Positions 46,649 through 60,362 of a stretch of DNA of 64,000 nt are shown piece after piece. A program made the translations under genes and the position numbers. The DNA is from Planococcus citri (Eukaryota; Arthropoda; Insecta; Hemiptera; Pseudococcidae), in the NCBI RefSeq assembly GCF_950023065.1, contig NC_088678.1, positions 38,864,580 to 38,928,579 of the forward strand. Reading direction: 5' to 3'. Below the pieces are notes generated by a model. The model saw nothing but the letters and a program-made list of their open reading frames with translations. It ran no database searches and was not told where the DNA came from. The first letter of the stretch is position 1, and every line of letters starts with the position of its first letter.

Positions 46649-46726
46649 CTTGGACTTGAATAAAAATATGAAACCTGCGATATTAGGATTAGATAAACTT
46701 GACCCGTTGGCACAGTTCACATACAT
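46649..46726 (-). CDS. Candidate first coding exon of the minus-strand secreted protein
   Basis: On the minus strand an ATG at 46726 opens 26 codons that end at an AAG|GTGAAT donor in the phase (0) needed by the acceptor at 46410, giving a 238-bp intron. The peptide (MYVNCANGSS...FIFLFKSK) would place the hydrophobic stretch as an internal signal anchor. Other upstream exons are possible; the choice rests only on phase and proximity. Confidence 0.3.
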
Positions 46727-48480
46727 CTCTCATTCAAAACTTCGACTATTTACCTATTGTTTTCACTAATCTACAGAGCACACGACCGACCGCTAATACG
46801 GTAAAAAATTTTACTTTTACGAGTCTCCTCCGGTCTTCAACCAGTGGCCAGTACGGGCAATTAATAAAACAGATATTTAAACGACGTCTCTTTATCGTAG
46901 CTACCTCCGCACCGAGCAACTCGGACTCTGGCACCACATCGAGAACCAGTTTCCAGCGATATTAAATGGTAGCAGGTGGCATTTTTAAATTTCGCATTTC
47001 ACGGGTGACTGCACCGCGTCGACTTGGTGCAGTGTTTAACAACACGGTTTCATGAGAGTTTCAAGTTCAAATATTGAAAAGTGAACAAGAGTTTTATTAC
47101 GACAATGTCGCCCGCTGTCGTAATTATTACGACGATGAGTCGAAACAAAACTGCATGTCTGTGAAGAGTGTACAGTCTGTAGTCTGTACACATCATCGAT
47201 TCATACGACGACCAAATTACAGTGTTCACTTTCCAATTCGATGATTTAATCGAGCTCATCGTTATTAAATATGCACACATCTAACGTATAAGATTATAAT
47301 CTCACTGTCGGTTTATTAAAACATACCTCCCCCTGTCTCCGAGCGAGTACACAATACACATATTATGAGTGCATGGTATCTCTATCTATGGATTTTATTA
47401 AACGCCATCGACAACTTTACGACCAAAGTATTGTCGTATTAATTATGTAGTCAAAGAACCTGCAAAATGAAACCAGACATGTCTCATGTCTTGGTGTGTA
47501 ATCTGTGTACTATGCAGATTGTATGTATATTGGCATCGTGTTATTGTTATATAGGCTTATAGGTATTTACCACAACCATCGTATAGGCTAGATAGCTATT
47601 TAAATCGTCTCACGTTCGATTTCTTCCTCATCAGAATACGACATTACTCAGGTATATTATACGATAGTGGTACGATCAATCCGGCCACAAGTACATGTAA
47701 TTTCAACTCAATGTTCTCTTTCGCTCTTCTTCCTGCCTCCCGCCCTCTATCTGTAGATTCTCCTCGTGGCATTACTCATCTATCTATTCTCAACGCTAAA
47801 TAGCATCTTGCAAGTTTAACAATCGTGTAACTTATTTGTTTAACATTTCACTTGTAACTACAATAAGACAGTAAATGTGTTATGGGTGAAAGGCTGAAAG
47901 TGTACGTACTTAATTACGACAGATGTCTATTAATATATAGCTCTCGGATGAGTTAATTCAAATTTTTAAATGAAATATGTATCAGTATCATTTTGAAAAT
48001 GGGCACAATAATAGAATCAATTAAGAAACCAGAAAAAATTTACCTATTCAAGGCTTTTAAGAAATCTAGTAGTTAAGTAAATGAATTTTGGATTTTAATC
48101 ACATTGGACATTGGAGTGAATCAGATAGTATTTTCTCCATCGAAAAGTAATACGTATAATGTATCAAACAGGAAAACGGATACCACCAAACTTACCACTT
48201 TAAAATTTTCTGGGCCCTATTTACAATTTTTTCAATTTTTTCCCTCTGGGTACGTTGAATTTCCCCGGCACCAATATCGAAAAATTTCATAATTATGAGG
48301 AACAGTTTAGACAAACGAAAAAATTAGGTATCTATAGGTAGTCTATTTTAAAAAATGGGTAGATGTAATTTTCAAGTTCATTCAAAATTTCAAAAATTAA
48401 TTTATTCAAGAAATTGTGATTTTTTTTGTCGAAATGAGAAAAAAGGGTGCTTTTTCGTTACCCCGTGGAATTTCCTTACA
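46727..48480. other. 5' flank of the minus-strand gene; no gene seen
   Basis: Less homopolymer-rich than surrounding DNA (46730-47750), probably 5' UTR/promoter and regulatory sequence. No TATA or initiator could be assigned with confidence. Confidence 0.4.
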
Positions 48481-48483
48481 AGG

Positions 48484-48530
48484 GTTATTCCACGTCAATT
48501 CAATCAAGAAGTGGTAAGGGGGGGGGGGTC
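48484..48530 (+). repeat. Solo end related to the 38.7-kb fold-back family
   Basis: GTTATTCCACGTCAATTCAA resembles the fold-back terminus GGTCATTCCATGTCAATTCG and is likewise followed by a G-rich run. No matching inverted arm was found downstream. Confidence 0.35.
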
Positions 48531-49449
48531 AGCGATTTTTTGAAATTTTTTTCCTGTGGAAATGCCTTCCGAAGGGATGACCAATGGCGCCAATTGCAGC
48601 TCTCCAGCCCTTTTTTAAAGGCTGCTAGGGAGTGTCAAAGTTTTCAGTGAACTTGAAAAAAAGTTCGGATCGGTAAAGTTGACCCATCTGGCCCTTAATC
48701 AAAATACGAAAAAATTTCAAAGATCAAAAAAAGTTTAAATTTACTAATTTAGTTACCTATCTTATTTTGACCTCTTTCTGACGTATTTCATGAAAAAGTT
48801 GATAAAAATTACACTCATAGAAAAAATAAAAATTTGTTTAATTTTTCAGCTATTTACTCAGAATTTTGATTTTTTTTGTGATGATTTCATTTCATCGAGT
48901 GAAAGAAATGGGTCAAATGGGTCAACTTCACCAATCAAAACTTTTTTTCATGTTTTAAATCAAAAAATCGCATTTTTGAAACTTTTGGTACAAGTTCGAA
49001 TTATAGAATATTCAAAATGGGGACTCAATGGAAGCCAGCTTCTCGCCTGAATTTGAGTGTTATTGAAAAAAATTACGAAATCATGCGATTCATGTAATAC
49101 ATACATTGAATAGAACGTTCTTGAAAAACTTGAACACAAATATGATCTAATTTTTTTAATTAGACTTCTGCTAAAATCAAACTGTGGAATTTTTAAACAA
49201 TGTTTCGAGTAAAAATTACCCTCGAAAGAAAATTTTATTCTGAACACTTTTTATGAGAACATAATATACTTGTCGTGTCGTCAGGGACGTACATATCTAT
49301 CTAGCATTTTTCATGTCCTCATGTAGAATGAAAATCCCCCCTCCCTCAAACCTCCAAAGTCATCTACCTGATTTTTAAAAAAAATCAGAATACACTTCAA
49401 AAACTTTTGAAAAAAATACTCAATATTATTGATGTATACGTTGTTGATA
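48531..49449. other. Intergenic, nothing recognised
   Basis: AT-rich sequence without a supported ORF; may include the body of a decayed fold-back arm. Confidence 0.4.
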
Positions 49450-50376
49450 AGGGTAAGGGCACCAATTATGGACCAGTCCGCAATATGGACCAGCGCCCGT
49501 TCTCGTTGGTAATTAGCGCAATCTGTCAGGAAAAAATGTATTCTGATGTATTTTTCATCAAAAAAACGAATGAGACAAAAATTACAACTGTAAAGTCAAA
49601 ACTCGCTGAGAAATTTACAAAAAACTGTTTTGAGACACTGAAAAATTTCTTTAGTGTGTTTTTCAACTTTTATTAAAATATAATGTGGTGTAATTTTCTA
49701 AAATGTCATTGATGTTTATAATATCAAAAAAGGATGTAGTTTCTGCTGGAGTGATCAGTTTTTGCTAAAAATGAAGGTATGTACAGAAATTTTTGGTGCA
49801 AAGTTTTTTTTATGGGGTGCGCTAATATGGACCACCTGTGATATTGAATTTTTTACTCATTTTTTACAGCCTCTGAAAAGAGGAATGCTTGAAATACTTT
49901 TTTTTGTTCATTTCTACTAATAAATATGATGTTTTGAAACGTAAAAATATTTTTATTTTGAAATTATTCTTTAGGTGGCCCATATTAAGCGTCCAAAATT
50001 TTGAAATGTCATTTTGACACTCGTCATTCAACAATTTGAAAAAAATATTCAAAATCAACCTGAACTGCTTAGAATAAGTTTTTTTGTTCATTTCTACAAA
50101 TAAATATGACCTTTTGAAAAATGTGAAAGTATGTTTATTTTGAAATTTTATAGGTGGTCCATATTAGGCATCCAAAATTTTGAACTGTCATTTTGACACT
50201 TATCACTCAACAATAAAAAAAACATACTTAAAGTTGACCTTCACCCTTGAAGTTTTATACAGTGTTAATGGAAGGATGGAACTTCATTTTAAGCCTTTGT
50301 GGAGGTTTCAACCTACTATAGTTTTCAAGTGGCAATCCTCCAAAAAAAAGTGGCCCATATTTGGTGCCTCTACCCT
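49450..50376. mobile_element. 927-bp TA-flanked MITE with internal tandem duplication
   Basis: AGGGTAAGGGCACCAATTAT at the left and ATATTTGGTGCCTCTACCCT at the right are inverted repeats, with TA directly outside both ends. Inside, a ~185-bp unit is present twice (about 49880-50062 and 50063-50240), each with TTTTTTTGTTCATTTCTAC, GGTGG(C/T)CCATATTA and TGTCATTTTGACACT. CAATATGGACC-type words recur through the element. No ORF. Confidence 0.82.
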
Positions 50377-50604
50377 TAAATGTTAATGAAGGAGGTATAC
50401 TTAATACAGTTATCAACTTGACAAGATTGCTAAGAGAAATTCTTTGCCATTGCTTCCTTCTTTTCAAGATTTTGAAAGATGCAAAAACAAAAGCCCCAAA
50501 AAAAAACAAAAAAAACCAAAAAAAGGTAACAAGAAAAAAGGTACGAATTTTTGATTTTGGGTTTCAGTTCCAACCTGGCAATTGGAACAATTCAAATTGA
50601 AAAA

Positions 50605-50765
50605 AAAAACGTGCAAAGGTCCCATTTTTTACTGCTTGAAAAGTGAACACCAATGTACCATTTTTGATTGCTAGAAAAGTGTACGTAAAGGTCTCATTTT
50701 TTGGGTGATTGAAAAAAGTGTACCAAAAGTACTACCTGTTTTAGACTTCTATAGAAAAGTGACAA
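50605..50765. repeat. Degenerate ~47-bp tandem repeat, about 3 copies
   Basis: GTGCAAAGGTCCCATTTTTT, ATTGCTAGAAAAGTGTACG and related words recur with spacing of about 45-50 bases. Confidence 0.5.
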
Positions 50766-52208
50766 CCCAAAAAATGCGAGCACCAGTCATTTTGCTTGAA
50801 TGACAAAGAATCAAACAAATTTCCAGTAAGTATTGAAAAGATACATATAACAATAACAATACCTACACCAACGTCCAACAATCACAAAAAACTCGAAAAA
50901 TATATTTTAGAAAAATCAAAAATTGAAAAACTGATTAAGGAAAAAACACTTTTGAATGTTAGCTACAAAAGTAATACTCGTAATTTGAATTATGATTACC
51001 TACGTAGGTACCTAACATGAAAATATTTTGCTAAAATGCCAAAGAATTGAGACACTTTCTCGGACATTGAAGTAAGGATTAAATTGAGGGAAAAATAATG
51101 AATAAAAAATATATTCATATTTTGAAAGTCCAATTTAAAAAAATATTAATCATCACTTCATCAGGAATGATTTTTTGTAAAAATGATTAAAAATAATTAA
51201 ATATGTACCTAATTTTCTTACTTGAAAAAAAATTACGAGAGGAAGTAGGTAAACAGGTGCTTAAAAAATGGAAAGAAAGTTATTCAAAAAAACTAAATGA
51301 TTTTCTTCCATTTAAAATGTTCTTTTTTGGAAACTAACAAAAAATGAATTTTAATTTTTTGTTAGTAAAACGATGATTTTTTGTTGATTTTTCAGCATTT
51401 TGTCAATCATTTATTTTTTTTTACTCAATTTGAACGTTTTTTTGAGTCTCTAGAAAAATCTGACAACCTAAAAAATATTCATCATCACGAAGATCGCAGA
51501 TAGTTTGATATGCATTAATTTTCAAAAATCATCATACTTCAAAAGGGACCATACATACGACCAAAACTGAAATTTTACAGGAGGAGGTTCCATTCGATTC
51601 TTAAAGAGTTCCTAGGTACAATCAATTTCAGGGTCCTCACATATACACTTTTTGAATCTGCTCGTTTAATTTTAATGGTGGAAAGCTTCTGCTTGCGACA
51701 TTTCGTATAGGGCTTATTGAACTATAAAACGTTGTCAATTACTTTTTTCCCAATTGGTTTGTTCATTTCCACGAATACGAGTAAATGAAAAAGAAAACCA
51801 CCCCAATTCACGGTAAACTGATGTGATAGCCGAAACAGACTCTCTCTATGTTTAGGCGAGCGAGTAAACAAATAAGTAAATTTTTAAAATATCAAAATGG
51901 TAGGTACTTAATTTTTTTTAAAAGCACTTAAATAAAAGTATGCACGATTTTAATGAATTTCTGTTCAAATAAAAACTTGTTTCCGAAGGAGCCTCGTCCC
52001 AAAATTCAACTTTCGTTTAAATCAAAGTAGGTAGGTACTTGAGCTGAAGAGGTTTCTATCACTCGTATTTTTTTTTTTGTTAAAAAGGAGAAGAGAGGAG
52101 AGGTTCAGAAAAAAGTTTCGTTTTGAAAAAAATTATCTAACTTTCCATTCTCGAACAAAGTTTTCTAAACGTGAAATATTTTTTCGATCTGATGTTCTTC
52201 TTCTTTAG
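50766..52208. other. Intergenic, nothing recognised
   Basis: AT-rich; short ORFs only, rich in Lys/Asn as expected from base composition. Confidence 0.4.
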
Positions 52209-52452
52209 TATACCTCCTACGTTAACATTGGACAGAAAAAATAATCGTATAATTGACTTTAATATGTACTATGGATTAGTTTCGATATCTTACAACGTAC
52301 CGGCTAATATCGAATTTCTAGCCATACGTGACATACAAGTAGAATATTCTTGTTCGGGAAAAAAAGAGAGAAAAGAATCCAGGGGACTTTTCAAAGGTTT
52401 CCACACGTTGACATTTCGAAACCTTATAAAATGTCCAAACAAAATCAACACG
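52209..52452 (+). CDS. Possible orphan exon, unrecognised
   Basis: A pyrimidine-rich acceptor (TTCTTCTTCTTTAG) is followed by 81 open codons with mixed codon use (e.g. MYYGLVSISYNVPANIEFLA, then EYSCSGKKER) and a possible ACACG|GTAATC donor. The frame stays open a little further, to TAG at 52477-52479. No family recognised. It may be an exon of an undetected gene or a fragment of a decayed element. Confidence 0.3.
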
Positions 52453-52479
52453 GTAATCGATACAAAGCATGTACGTTAG

Positions 52480-55400
52480 TACCTATATCCTAGTTAACAA
52501 GTTATAGCATTGTCATTGGTTAAAAATTTTCAGACTGGTAGGTCTCTGGAGCCAATTAAAAAGTGCACATGTAGGTACCTACAAATTCAATTTTAAATAC
52601 ATCGAAGTCTCACTCACTCTCAGTCCTTCCTTTTGTTTAATAATGTTCTTGTTCTAATCTAAATGCAGTACCCAGAGAAGAGAAACTACAACATTATATT
52701 ATACCTTATATACCTACATAACTTACTTACATGTACATTTCAATTGGCGGTTGCAAGTATAAGGTAAGATAGGTAGGCAGCCACATATATCTCCTTAACA
52801 CATGTGTCAATGCTAATGTATATTTAAAGCAGTTAATTATTTATCGAAGTTGAACAGTCTCTACTAATTCTCAACTGTCAGCACCTATATCTATCTATAG
52901 TATCTACTTGGCAAATCTTTCACCTACCTACCTACCTACCTATGGTTTTTATCTCACATTCACACAAACCAACGACATAATGTAACACCTTTTCCTTTTC
53001 TCTTTGCTATCATCATTTTTTAAAAACAATTGATTCCAAGTGATCGATCTAGTTGATTATTTTTTCGCCATCTGGATAACTTTGAAAATAATTTCACTCG
53101 AAATTCGAGCCCAATAATGACGTAGGCTGTTTTAAAACTCAATCTATGTACTCGTAGCTACATATAAGAAGACCGACTCTTTCATAGTCTCTTTATCGAT
53201 TCCTTTCATCGATTATTGAGATTGACTGGTTCACTATTGACACTGGTCGAACGCAGGCGGCTTTTTTCCCAAAGATGGTGCGCGGTTTCTCTTCGAAGAA
53301 TTGCACGGATTAACATGCGAGTTGGTGATTCTTCGAGTAACAAAACATAATGCATACAAACGTATGTACCTACAACTGTGACCAATGTGTAAACTCGCAT
53401 GTATGAAATGTCGAAAACACGTTCGAGTAAGGTGGACACGCGTTTTAAACAAACATCATAGAACGCGATGGAAAATATTCTCTAGAAGCCGGCGCGATGA
53501 CCAAAGAGCGGCTCCTTTTTGGGGTTTCGAGACAAGCCTGCCTACAAACAAGGAGAAATTTGCAGAAAAAATCAAAAATTTGTAATCGGAAAAAAAAATT
53601 TTCGAAGAGGAAGTGAAAATTAACGTAAAGGGGTGGAAGAAGGAACTCGCGAGCGGAAGTAAATATATTCGAAAAGGTATTAGGTGTAAGTTATCACTTT
53701 TCACTGATACGAGCAAATATACCTACCTATACGAATGCGAGTATTTCCGATAAATATTCGTGTAATTTAGAAATTGTATTTTCTACATCCGGTAAAGACT
53801 AAAGAGTAATACGACACGTCATGTCATAAGTGAGATACATAACTAAAAACACATGTATTCGCGGATATTTACCATTAGGATTTATATCATTTCTGATATT
53901 ATTGGCATGTGTGCATACATTTTTACCGCGAGTTTGAAACGAACAGAAAGCGTTGAAAAGGCGCGACTCTCTACAAGAACTACACATTTTTTTCTACGTT
54001 ATTTTAGAATATTTAAATACCGCAGTATAATATCCGACATTCGTGATGAATTATGATCGAAAAATACGCCGTGGTTTGAGAATTTTACGTAACACTTCGA
54101 ATTAACTGTTATGGTTCGCGAAATTGGTATTCAAGTAGGTGGAATAAGTCAACTCAAATCCACAGGCTGACAAGGCAAATCGGCGGGAAATTTTTTGGCC
54201 AGGATGGAGAAAAACTAAGAGTTTTCAAAAACACCCTAAGGGACAAAAATCAAGTACGAAATTTCTTTTCTCAATTTTTTATGAATTTTTGAAAATAAAT
54301 TTCGGTATTTTCACAAAGAAAATATAATTTTATTAGATTGAGGAGGGTACGATTTGAAGAAAACTGAAATTTGTTAACCATATTTTTTTTTGACCTCTGG
54401 AATGTATGGATTTCTTTGAGCTAAAAAAACCTCAAGAATCCAGACAAATTTTTAATTTATTTTTTTCAAATATTTATGGATTTCAACAGCTAGAAATAAG
54501 ATTGAGAGAATTTTTGTCTAAATCAACGGAATAGACCGTGAGAAGATTGATGTGAATGTAGACAGGTGCTGAATTCGTTACCGGTGATTTTTATAAAATT
54601 TTTCAAAATATTGAAAAATTCAAAAATTTGATTCAAAATTGCTATCAATCGATTCGGTTGATTAATAATTGGTATAAAACTAATTTTCTTTATGGTAAGG
54701 GAGCCTGATCCAAATTTTCGAAAAATTGTGACAAATCGAAAATTAAATGTTATAATATGAACTGAACTGATATTCGCAAGCAGCAAAATTGGAATTCGAG
54801 ACTTTTTTTGATATTTTTCCATCTTCAAGTTTCTAGAGTCGTGGAACCACTTCAAACCCTCCCTACCACCACAAAAAAACCAAAAAAAAAACCAGTAAAT
54901 TACTTTTTTTTCCATCTGAAAAAATCTCATAATTTATTTGAAAAATACTCATTCGTTCTTTGAAGAAGATTATACCTTTTAAAAAAATGGTGTTCATCCT
55001 GCCTAAACAAAACAAGAGTGCATTTTTCTGAAATTTTTTATAATTTTTGATTTGGTAAGCATTTTTGGAAAAATTTACAATATTACAACTATTCACGATT
55101 TTTGAATTTTTTTCCAATAAGAACCACTCTTTTCGACCCAGAATTTGATTCATCGATCATTAGGTAGTTAGGTACATATATTTGAAGTTTCCGGCTTTAA
55201 TTTACCGAAACCGAGAATTTTCAGATTGACATGTCTGAAGCCGAAAGAGTATTAAACCCAAATTTTCAGTTGCCTTATTTTTGACTTCCCGGTATTGAGA
55301 AGGAATTCAAAAGGTGATGAAAATTGAGGAAATAATGAAATTTGATTTCAGGAGGCCATTTTATAACAGAAAAAGAGCAAATTTTGAATAAAATGATCGC

Positions 55401-58400
55401 TAAAATTTAATTTGAAAAAAATAATTTTTCAAAAAAAAAAAATGATTTTGAGATGAATTATGATCGTAATTGGAAACACAATTCTCCAAACATTCGTGGA
55501 GAGAAATCGATTTATCAAATCCAAGATCAGAGCATAAAAGGCTTAAAATTTTCAATCATCAGACAACACATTCATTTCAACTGTTCCGCAAATATGTAAA
55601 TGCTGCTCAAAATTCTTCAAAAATATTAAAATGATTTGAGAAATCGAAAAATTGTTCAAATCAGAAAAATGATTTCCAAAAGTCCATTACATTTGAGTGT
55701 TTGATAAATAAAATTAGTAAGTATTATTGAACATCTAAATAAAATCTATGTAATTATTTCAAGGTTGTTTTGAGGGCCAGATTTGTAAGAAACGTCAATC
55801 CTATAATGAGGGAAGTATCAAAAAAAAAAAAACAACTGGTAGAACATCGTTTGAACTGGACAAAACTAAATCGAAAGAGCAAAGAGGACTCAGAAATTAC
55901 ATCAGCAGCCAAATTTTCAGGCGTTCAACTCTAGTGTAACTTTTTGAGTTTTTGATTCTTGATGAATTTTTGAAAATTTTAGGGCAAAAAATAAAGAAAA
56001 ATCAAAAGTTTACTAAATTGGTCAAGAAAGCTGAAATTTGGAACGCAACACTTTCTTATACTCTTCAAATGGATTGGAAGAGGTATAAAATTATTTTGAG
56101 CGTTTTTCTGGAGCCTCCACCAAACTTTTGGAAATTTAAGTTTTCACAAAATTTTACCAAATGGATTTGGGAAGTCAAAATTTCAACATACTAAGTCGAT
56201 TGGAGGTAGTTTGAAACCGTTATAGAATAAACGAAAATCACAATTGCTGATTTTGAAATTTTTGTGTAAAATTGTTGGATATTTTTTATAAAAGACGAGT
56301 AAAACCACTCAAAATCTTTTCAGTTTTTCGGTCAAAATTTCAAAACTTCCTACATTTTTTTCTTTTTTTTCATATCTTCAAATTTCCCATGTTTTTGTCT
56401 ATTTCACAATAATTTACGTAGTTTTTATGGAACTTTTCCCAATAAACCTCGCCACCCCCATCCCCTCCCCCACCTCAAAAAATGTGAGATTTCCAAAACT
56501 GCTCAAAACTGTTTGACACCGTTTTCAATCTATTTCAAAAGGGTGGGGGGCGGTAAACAATATGTAACGTACCCAGTTCCAGCTTTCTTGGTTAATTAAT
56601 TTGGTGAGATTTAAATTTTTTCCAATTATAGCTCAAAGGTTTTTAAAAATTCACCAAAAATCGAAAAATGCACTAGAGCAGTTTGAGTATTGTACCTGAG
56701 ATTTTGGGTGATGATGTTATTTTTAGAAACTCTTTCCTTGTGAGAATATAAGATCCAACTCAGATGGTTCTTTTAGTCGAAAATGATTAGGTAATTACAG
56801 AGCATTTCAGTTAATTGCGCAGAAATTTTCACATGCAGCTCTTTCATCGGAAACGTCAACAACCAGACACTATAATTCTGTAACCAACTTGTTTTCTCAA
56901 TTTCGAAAATTCTGAAATTTAATCACATTGAAAGGAGAAACCCTCCCAACAGACGTATATATAGTTAGACTTTCTATCATGTTTATTCGGAATCAGCCCC
57001 ATAAATTTTTCCAGTCTCTTTCCTCTCCCCACCACCTTCAAGTTCTTAAAAAAGACCGATTTTGCTCGCCTCATTCTCATTTTTCTAAAAATCCAATTGA
57101 CACAGCAGCTGAAAAAAATCTGTAAGAATTTTATTTAGGTACAATTAAATAATCAGCTGATAATGTACAATCAACAACAATTAGCGCAAATGAGCTTGTT
57201 TCCACATTGTCATTGAGAATGTGAAAATCTGAAGGAATGGCGAAAGAAGGAAACAAAAAAAAAACAAGATAGGTATTCGCCAGACAGCCATTCACACATT
57301 TTTACACACCCTTCTTCGTCAATTAAAGACAAAAGTCGATATAAAAATCATAAAATCATTCGTCATACAAAACTCATCAGACAGAAGAGGGGAAAAAATA
57401 CTCCGATTAACTCGAACCTTTCACCGTATTTATCATTCCGATATAATAACGCGCCGTTAATGAAAATACCAAAGAGGATGGCGTCTGCGTAGACAAACCA
57501 ATCGACATTTACGAGTTGCACTGATCACTTAACAACACACTACCAGTTGGACAGCTTCGATTCTCGAACGAGCGATGATCGGCATTTCGCAAATTCTTGT
57601 CGGCAATCAGTCGTAAAAAAATATTTCAATCGGCTATTAAAATCTAAATCCGAAAAAAAAAACACCAGCAAGAACAACAACTAAGACGTAATACGAAGAT
57701 AAATGAACCATAAAAATTTACCTGTAGTAACCGCGAATATGTGTAGAAAGTACCTGAGTAAACTACCTCAGATTTGAATAGGTAAGTATGTATTCGAATA
57801 TCTTTAGGAATTACTCGTATTCGAAAGCAATATAAATTTTTACATTTTAAACCGTTCAGTCGTATTTTATTCTGATAAGATTTCAAGGGACGAGGGGGTA
57901 CTTTTTTTTTATTAAATAAGCGTCAACTGGTTCAATAAAATTGCGAAAAATTCTCATTCTATAGATCCTCCTATAAGCATCTTGTACTCGTATTTACACT
58001 TGAGCGAATACTTATAGATTTTCTAGCAGGTGATGATGATATGTGAAAGTGTTACCACTCTTGTAAATTTTTATATCTCGAAATAATTTTTTTTTTCTAG
58101 CAAGGTTAATAAAATGGACGAAGCTATTAAGTAGACGACGACGCAGAGGACACGAGTACTTTCATTTAAATTATTGTCCAATGATGTAGCATAATACGTT
58201 ATCATCTCACTATGAATATGGAGCTTATAGTAGGCACTCATATAGGGATAGTTTTTTTATAGTGATAATCGTTTAACATTTTAGTGATTTATTATATCAG
58301 TGCACCGGCGAGCGGTATATTACCTGACTTACATGATTAATGAATGCCCCCACATGGGGTTCTCCTAGATAGTCCATACGTGTACTGATTTTTAAAAAAG

Positions 58401-59660
58401 TAATTACAATTACGTCGTCGAGGAGAAAAACAATAGCTAAAGTGCCTATTTATATTCTACTGTTCAATATCGTTATTTCTTTAAACGGTATTTTATCATA
58501 TTATACTCTCCATATTATACTATCGTACTAGGGCAAATAGGCATTTATATAAGGTATCTAAGTAAGTACCTATAGGTAGGTGGAATATTGAAAAATTAAA
58601 CGAAAATCACTCGGTTATTGTGTCATTCATCTATTCAGCCTTTATCTCATCTTCAAAATTTCAAAGCAAAGAATGGCTGAAAAGAGAAGAAGATAGGGTA
58701 TTGAATCATTTCATAATATCAAGTGTATCTATACCAACATCAAAGGCTATCGATATTAGGGTTTTCATTTTCTCACGATCTGGCTTTGAAAAAAAAATGA
58801 ATATGTAACTGACGAGGTGAAGGTGATTTTTTCTAGAAGTTCAGTAATGGGTTTGAGAAACTTTTCTCTTTGGAAAGTATTTTAGGCTAGTGTTTAATGA
58901 AGTGAGTTGTACGTCTCAAGTTAGTAAAAAAATATGTAGATTGGTAACACTGATAAATTGAGAAAAAAATTCACTTGGAAAAATTTCAATCTGGCTAACG
59001 AAAGAAGTATTCGAACGGACAGAAAAATTCCGAGGTCGAACAAAACAATTATTGAAAGAGTATACAAAAATACTGCACCAGCTAAAATTTCAAGTGCTAA
59101 AGTTCATTTTTTTAATTTTAGGGAATTTTTAAAAATCAAATTGCTTATACGTACAAGAATACCAAATTTAAGCTTATTTCAGACTGAATAAGGTGAAATT
59201 TCGATTTTTTTTACTTTTTGTTAAAATATGATTTTTTCAAAATTCTTCAAAAAATAGGCTTTATTAGCACTTGAAATTCCGATCACTCGGATATTTTTCA
59301 TGCTTTGTCGATCCAGCTCAAATTATTGTAAGAGACCCTATTTCCATTTCAACCTTGAGAAGGTTGAAGCCCCGTTTCAAGGTGGCTGCTAAGCTTATAC
59401 TAATTTTTAAGCAATGGCCGTTTCTACCAAGTACATAATATCTCAAGAAATTCTGAGCTTGTAAGAAAATAGGAGATTCAAATTGATGATAAAAATTTAA
59501 AAAACTCAAAATTGAATTTTGAAGACGAGGTTCAACTTTTGTGATCAGAACTGTAAAAAGCTACTACAATTACTAAGTACAGTACATATTTGAAAATTTG
59601 ACAAGATTACGGCGAAAATTATTTTTTACTTTCTTTTTAACAAGCTCATTTCCAAAATTT
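52480..59660. other. Large intergenic stretch, no gene supported
   Basis: Two sub-stretches, about 53160-54060 and 57290-58600, are less homopolymer-rich and may hold regulatory sequence or non-coding exons. The part between (54.1-57.1 kb) is A/T-rich and shows no repeat family that I could pair. A (CCTA)n run lies at 52922-52943. Confidence 0.4.
52922..52943. repeat. (CCTA)n microsatellite
   Basis: Five consecutive ACCT units. The same word is dispersed as single or double copies throughout the window. Confidence 0.85.
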
Positions 59661-59667
59661 CACAATT

Positions 59668-60358
59668 GAAGACGTCATAGCAAAAAGGACATATCTATGT
59701 GTGAAAGTTGTATTTTGAGAAAAAACTGTTTGAAAGTTTGAATGCTTGTGAAGTTTAGAAATGTGCATATTTGAACAAGGTGACGATTTTTATCTTATTT
59801 TCCCACTATCTAACTATATGAAATGCTATGCACCATCAGTCTGGAGGAAACTGTGTGTTAGCGGTAAGCGCTCAAACATTTCGAATTATGTCTTTTTTGA
59901 AGCGAAAAATTGGCCAATTTCTTTTTTGATTTAAAAATGTTTTTGAGCAAATTTTTGGATTTAAACCAGGTAAATAATGGTTGATAACACAAAATCGACC
60001 ATGAGTAACCCATTATCTCTGAAAAAAGATCGCTATATTGAGTAAAAAAAAAAAAAGACAAGTTTTTTGGCCAATTTTTTTTTATTGGTTTAAAAATGTT
60101 TTTGAGCAAATTTTTGAATTTAAACCAGGTAAATAATGGTTGACAACACAAAATCGACCATGAGTAACCCATTATCTTTGAAAAAGTAGATTTTTAATCG
60201 ACTTCGCAGTTTTAAAATGGCGATATCTCACTGGTTTTTCGACTTTGTGAAGTGGGGGTGGTCTCATATGATAGAGGAAGGTCTGAAGAATAACAATATG
60301 GATTCGTCTCAAAAAGGACATATGTGTCATATATACCCCTTTTTGTTATGACGTCTTC
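59668..60358. mobile_element. MITE family 1, copy 2 with internal duplication
   Basis: The same ends as the 4746-5277 copy (GAAGACGTCATAGCAAAAAG ... TTATGACGTCTTC), flanked by AATT at 59664-59667 and 60359-60362. It is 159 bp longer because an internal ~135-bp block (TTGGCCAATTT...CCCATTATCTCTGAAAAA) is present twice, at about 59905-60026 and 60065-60185, against once in copy 1. Confidence 0.9.
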
Positions 60359-60362
60359 AATT

